A program made the position numbers and the translations under genes. The notes beneath the pieces are model-generated. The model made no database searches. It was not told the DNA's origin and was given only the letters and a program-made list of their open reading frames with translations. This document shows positions 5,667 to 6,350 of a DNA stretch of 6,350 bases, in pieces. Every line of letters begins with the position of its first letter. The first letter of the stretch is position 1. The DNA is from Phycisphaerales bacterium. GTDB taxonomy: Bacteria > Planctomycetota > Phycisphaerae > Phycisphaerales > SM1A02. The stretch lies in the NCBI GenBank assembly GCA_018882625.1, contig VERO01000142.1, positions 1 to 6,350 on the forward strand, given 5' to 3'.

Positions 5667-6098
5667 ATGGAAGGCGAAGCACGGCCTGAGGTCCAGCTTT
5701 CAATCGACTACATCGGGGATGGGCACTACGCGCTGTTCCGCACGCGCGAGGAGCACCGCACTGTCGAGCGCGTCGCGCGCCGCGTGCAGGATCTCTTCCG
5801 CACCGTGGCGCTGCGCTGGGGCACCGAGACCCCCATCGAGATGAGCTTCGCGGCGCACCTGGCGTTCCAGCTCGAGACCGGACTTCCGCTTGATGCAGGT
5901 CTCGACGAGCACGGCCATCCCACTGCGTCTGCGCACGACGGTGCCCTGTTCGAGGTGCCCGAGCATGAGGCCGACGCCAGTCACGCCACGGAGGCCACGA
6001 CCGGGGCCGACCCCGCGCCGGCCGGGGAATCGGAAGATGCCCCGCGGGATGATGGCGATGGCAGCGACAGGCCCCAGCGCCCGCGGCGACCGCGGTAG
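5667..6098 (+). CDS. Hypothetical protein with disordered acidic C-terminal tail
   Basis: I do not recognise a family for this 143-aa protein. Residues 1-75 look folded: a beta-like start (VQLSIDYIGDGHYALFRT, 9-26), then a charged helix (REEHRTVERVARRVQDLF, 27-44) and a second probable helix (EMSFAAHLAFQLE, 58-70). From about residue 90 it becomes low-complexity, rich in Glu, Asp, Ala and Gly, and ends in a Pro/Arg run. No signal peptide, membrane helix or Cys cluster is seen. The gene is supported by the strong Shine-Dalgarno AGGAGGT with 6-nt spacing, a -10 candidate upstream, and codons with G/C third positions like its neighbours. It is divergent from the DUF1648 gene and convergent with the cobalamin-domain gene, so context gives no function. 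Confidence 0.72.
   Translation: MEGEARPEVQLSIDYIGDGHYALFRTREEHRTVERVARRVQDLFRTVALRWGTETPIEMSFAAHLAFQLETGLPLDAGLDEHGHPTASAHDGALFEVPEHEADASHATEATTGADPAPAGESEDAPRDDGDGSDRPQRPRRPR
6081..6095 (+). terminator. GC hairpin abutting the stop codon of the gene at 5667
   Basis: CCGCGG-CGA-CCGCGG forms a 6-bp stem with a 3-nt loop directly before the TAG stop (6096-6098). It lies within the codons for the terminal Pro/Arg run. It is 27 nt from the end of the convergent downstream gene and lacks a T-tract. It could mark the transcript end or may just reflect GC-rich Pro/Arg codons. Confidence 0.25.
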
Positions 6099-6122
6099 GC
6101 GCACGCACCCCGCCTCAGCCCA

Positions 6123-6350
6123 TTAGCGCCGCGAACGCTGCGCGACTAGGTGCTCGCCGACCAGCAGCGCATCGGCTGCCGTGAGCGCAGAGCCATCCGC
6201 GCCCACCACCGTCCACAGGTCGGGCACCAGTCTGAATGGCGTGCCGCCGACCATGATCGGCACATGTGCCGTGGCGGGATGCGACCGGATCGCGCCCACC
6301 AGGTCCGCCATCGCGCGCACCGCGAGCGTCGTGCTCGCGCTCGCCGCAAC
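6123..6350 (-). CDS. Cobalamin (B12)-binding domain protein, C-terminal fragment
   Basis: The frame runs from the right edge to a TAA at 6123-6125, giving 75 visible residues without a start. The fragment resembles the end of a B12-binding Rossmann-like domain: a helix (AVRAMADLVGAIRSHP, 10-25), a strand with the glycine turn VPIMVGGTPF (30-39), then LWTVVGADGSALTAADA (45-61) and a last helix. The VGG and GADG segments are where such domains contact the lower part of the cobalamin nucleotide loop. The DxHxxG motif with the cobalt-ligating His would lie upstream, outside the window, so cobalamin binding cannot be confirmed. Such domains occur in regulators (including light sensors) and in methyltransferases; the partner domain is not visible. 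A response-regulator-like alpha/beta domain is a weaker alternative. Confidence 0.68.
   Translation of the reverse strand, partial: VAASASTTLAVRAMADLVGAIRSHPATAHVPIMVGGTPFRLVPDLWTVVGADGSALTAADALLVGEHLVAQRSRR

Noticed and set aside
4517..5689. Plus-strand open frame of 390 codons opposite DUF1569 and DUF1648
   Set aside because: Its translation is Arg/His/Pro-rich with no recognisable domain, and it lies antisense to two genes with clear family motifs. It is a by-product of GC-rich codon bias.

Overview
The window is GC-rich bacterial chromosome, densely packed with ordinary genes. A lineage cannot be proved from the sequence. The mix of a diacylglycerol-type glycosyltransferase, a DUF1569 protein, a DUF1648 protein, very short intergenic gaps and mostly absent Shine-Dalgarno sequences would suit a planctomycete, perhaps Phycisphaerae. 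That placement is an inference. I see no insertion sequence, prophage, CRISPR array, integrase or toxin-antitoxin pair.

Left block, 1-3067, all on the plus strand: the C-terminal part of a MGDG-synthase/MurG-type glycosyltransferase (open at the left edge), a long-chain chromate transporter (chrA-like) whose start overlaps the glycosyltransferase by 94 bp, and a lipoprotein M48 zinc metallopeptidase 4 nt after chrA. Middle: a minus-strand tRNA-Leu(UAA), divergent from a plus-strand CaiB/BaiF family III CoA-transferase. Right block: two minus-strand genes (DUF1569 and DUF1648), a divergent small hypothetical gene (plus) with a strong Shine-Dalgarno, and the C-terminus of a cobalamin-binding-domain protein (minus) cut by the right edge. 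The gene functions are unrelated (glycolipid synthesis, ion transport, envelope proteolysis, acyl-CoA metabolism), so I see no shared pathway or new multi-gene system.

The most informative signal is regulatory. Five protein starts (chrA, M48, CoA-transferase, DUF1569, DUF1648) have a TAnnnT hexamer ending only 6-9 nt before the start codon and no Shine-Dalgarno, the layout expected for leaderless or nearly leaderless transcripts. The tRNA has the same element 9 nt upstream. The only gene with a clear Shine-Dalgarno (start 5667) has its TAnnnT element 20 nt upstream, leaving room for a leader. This pattern also supports the GTG starts chosen for chrA and DUF1648. Each of the three convergent gene junctions carries a compact GC-rich hairpin without a T-tract, possibly a terminator or transcript end.
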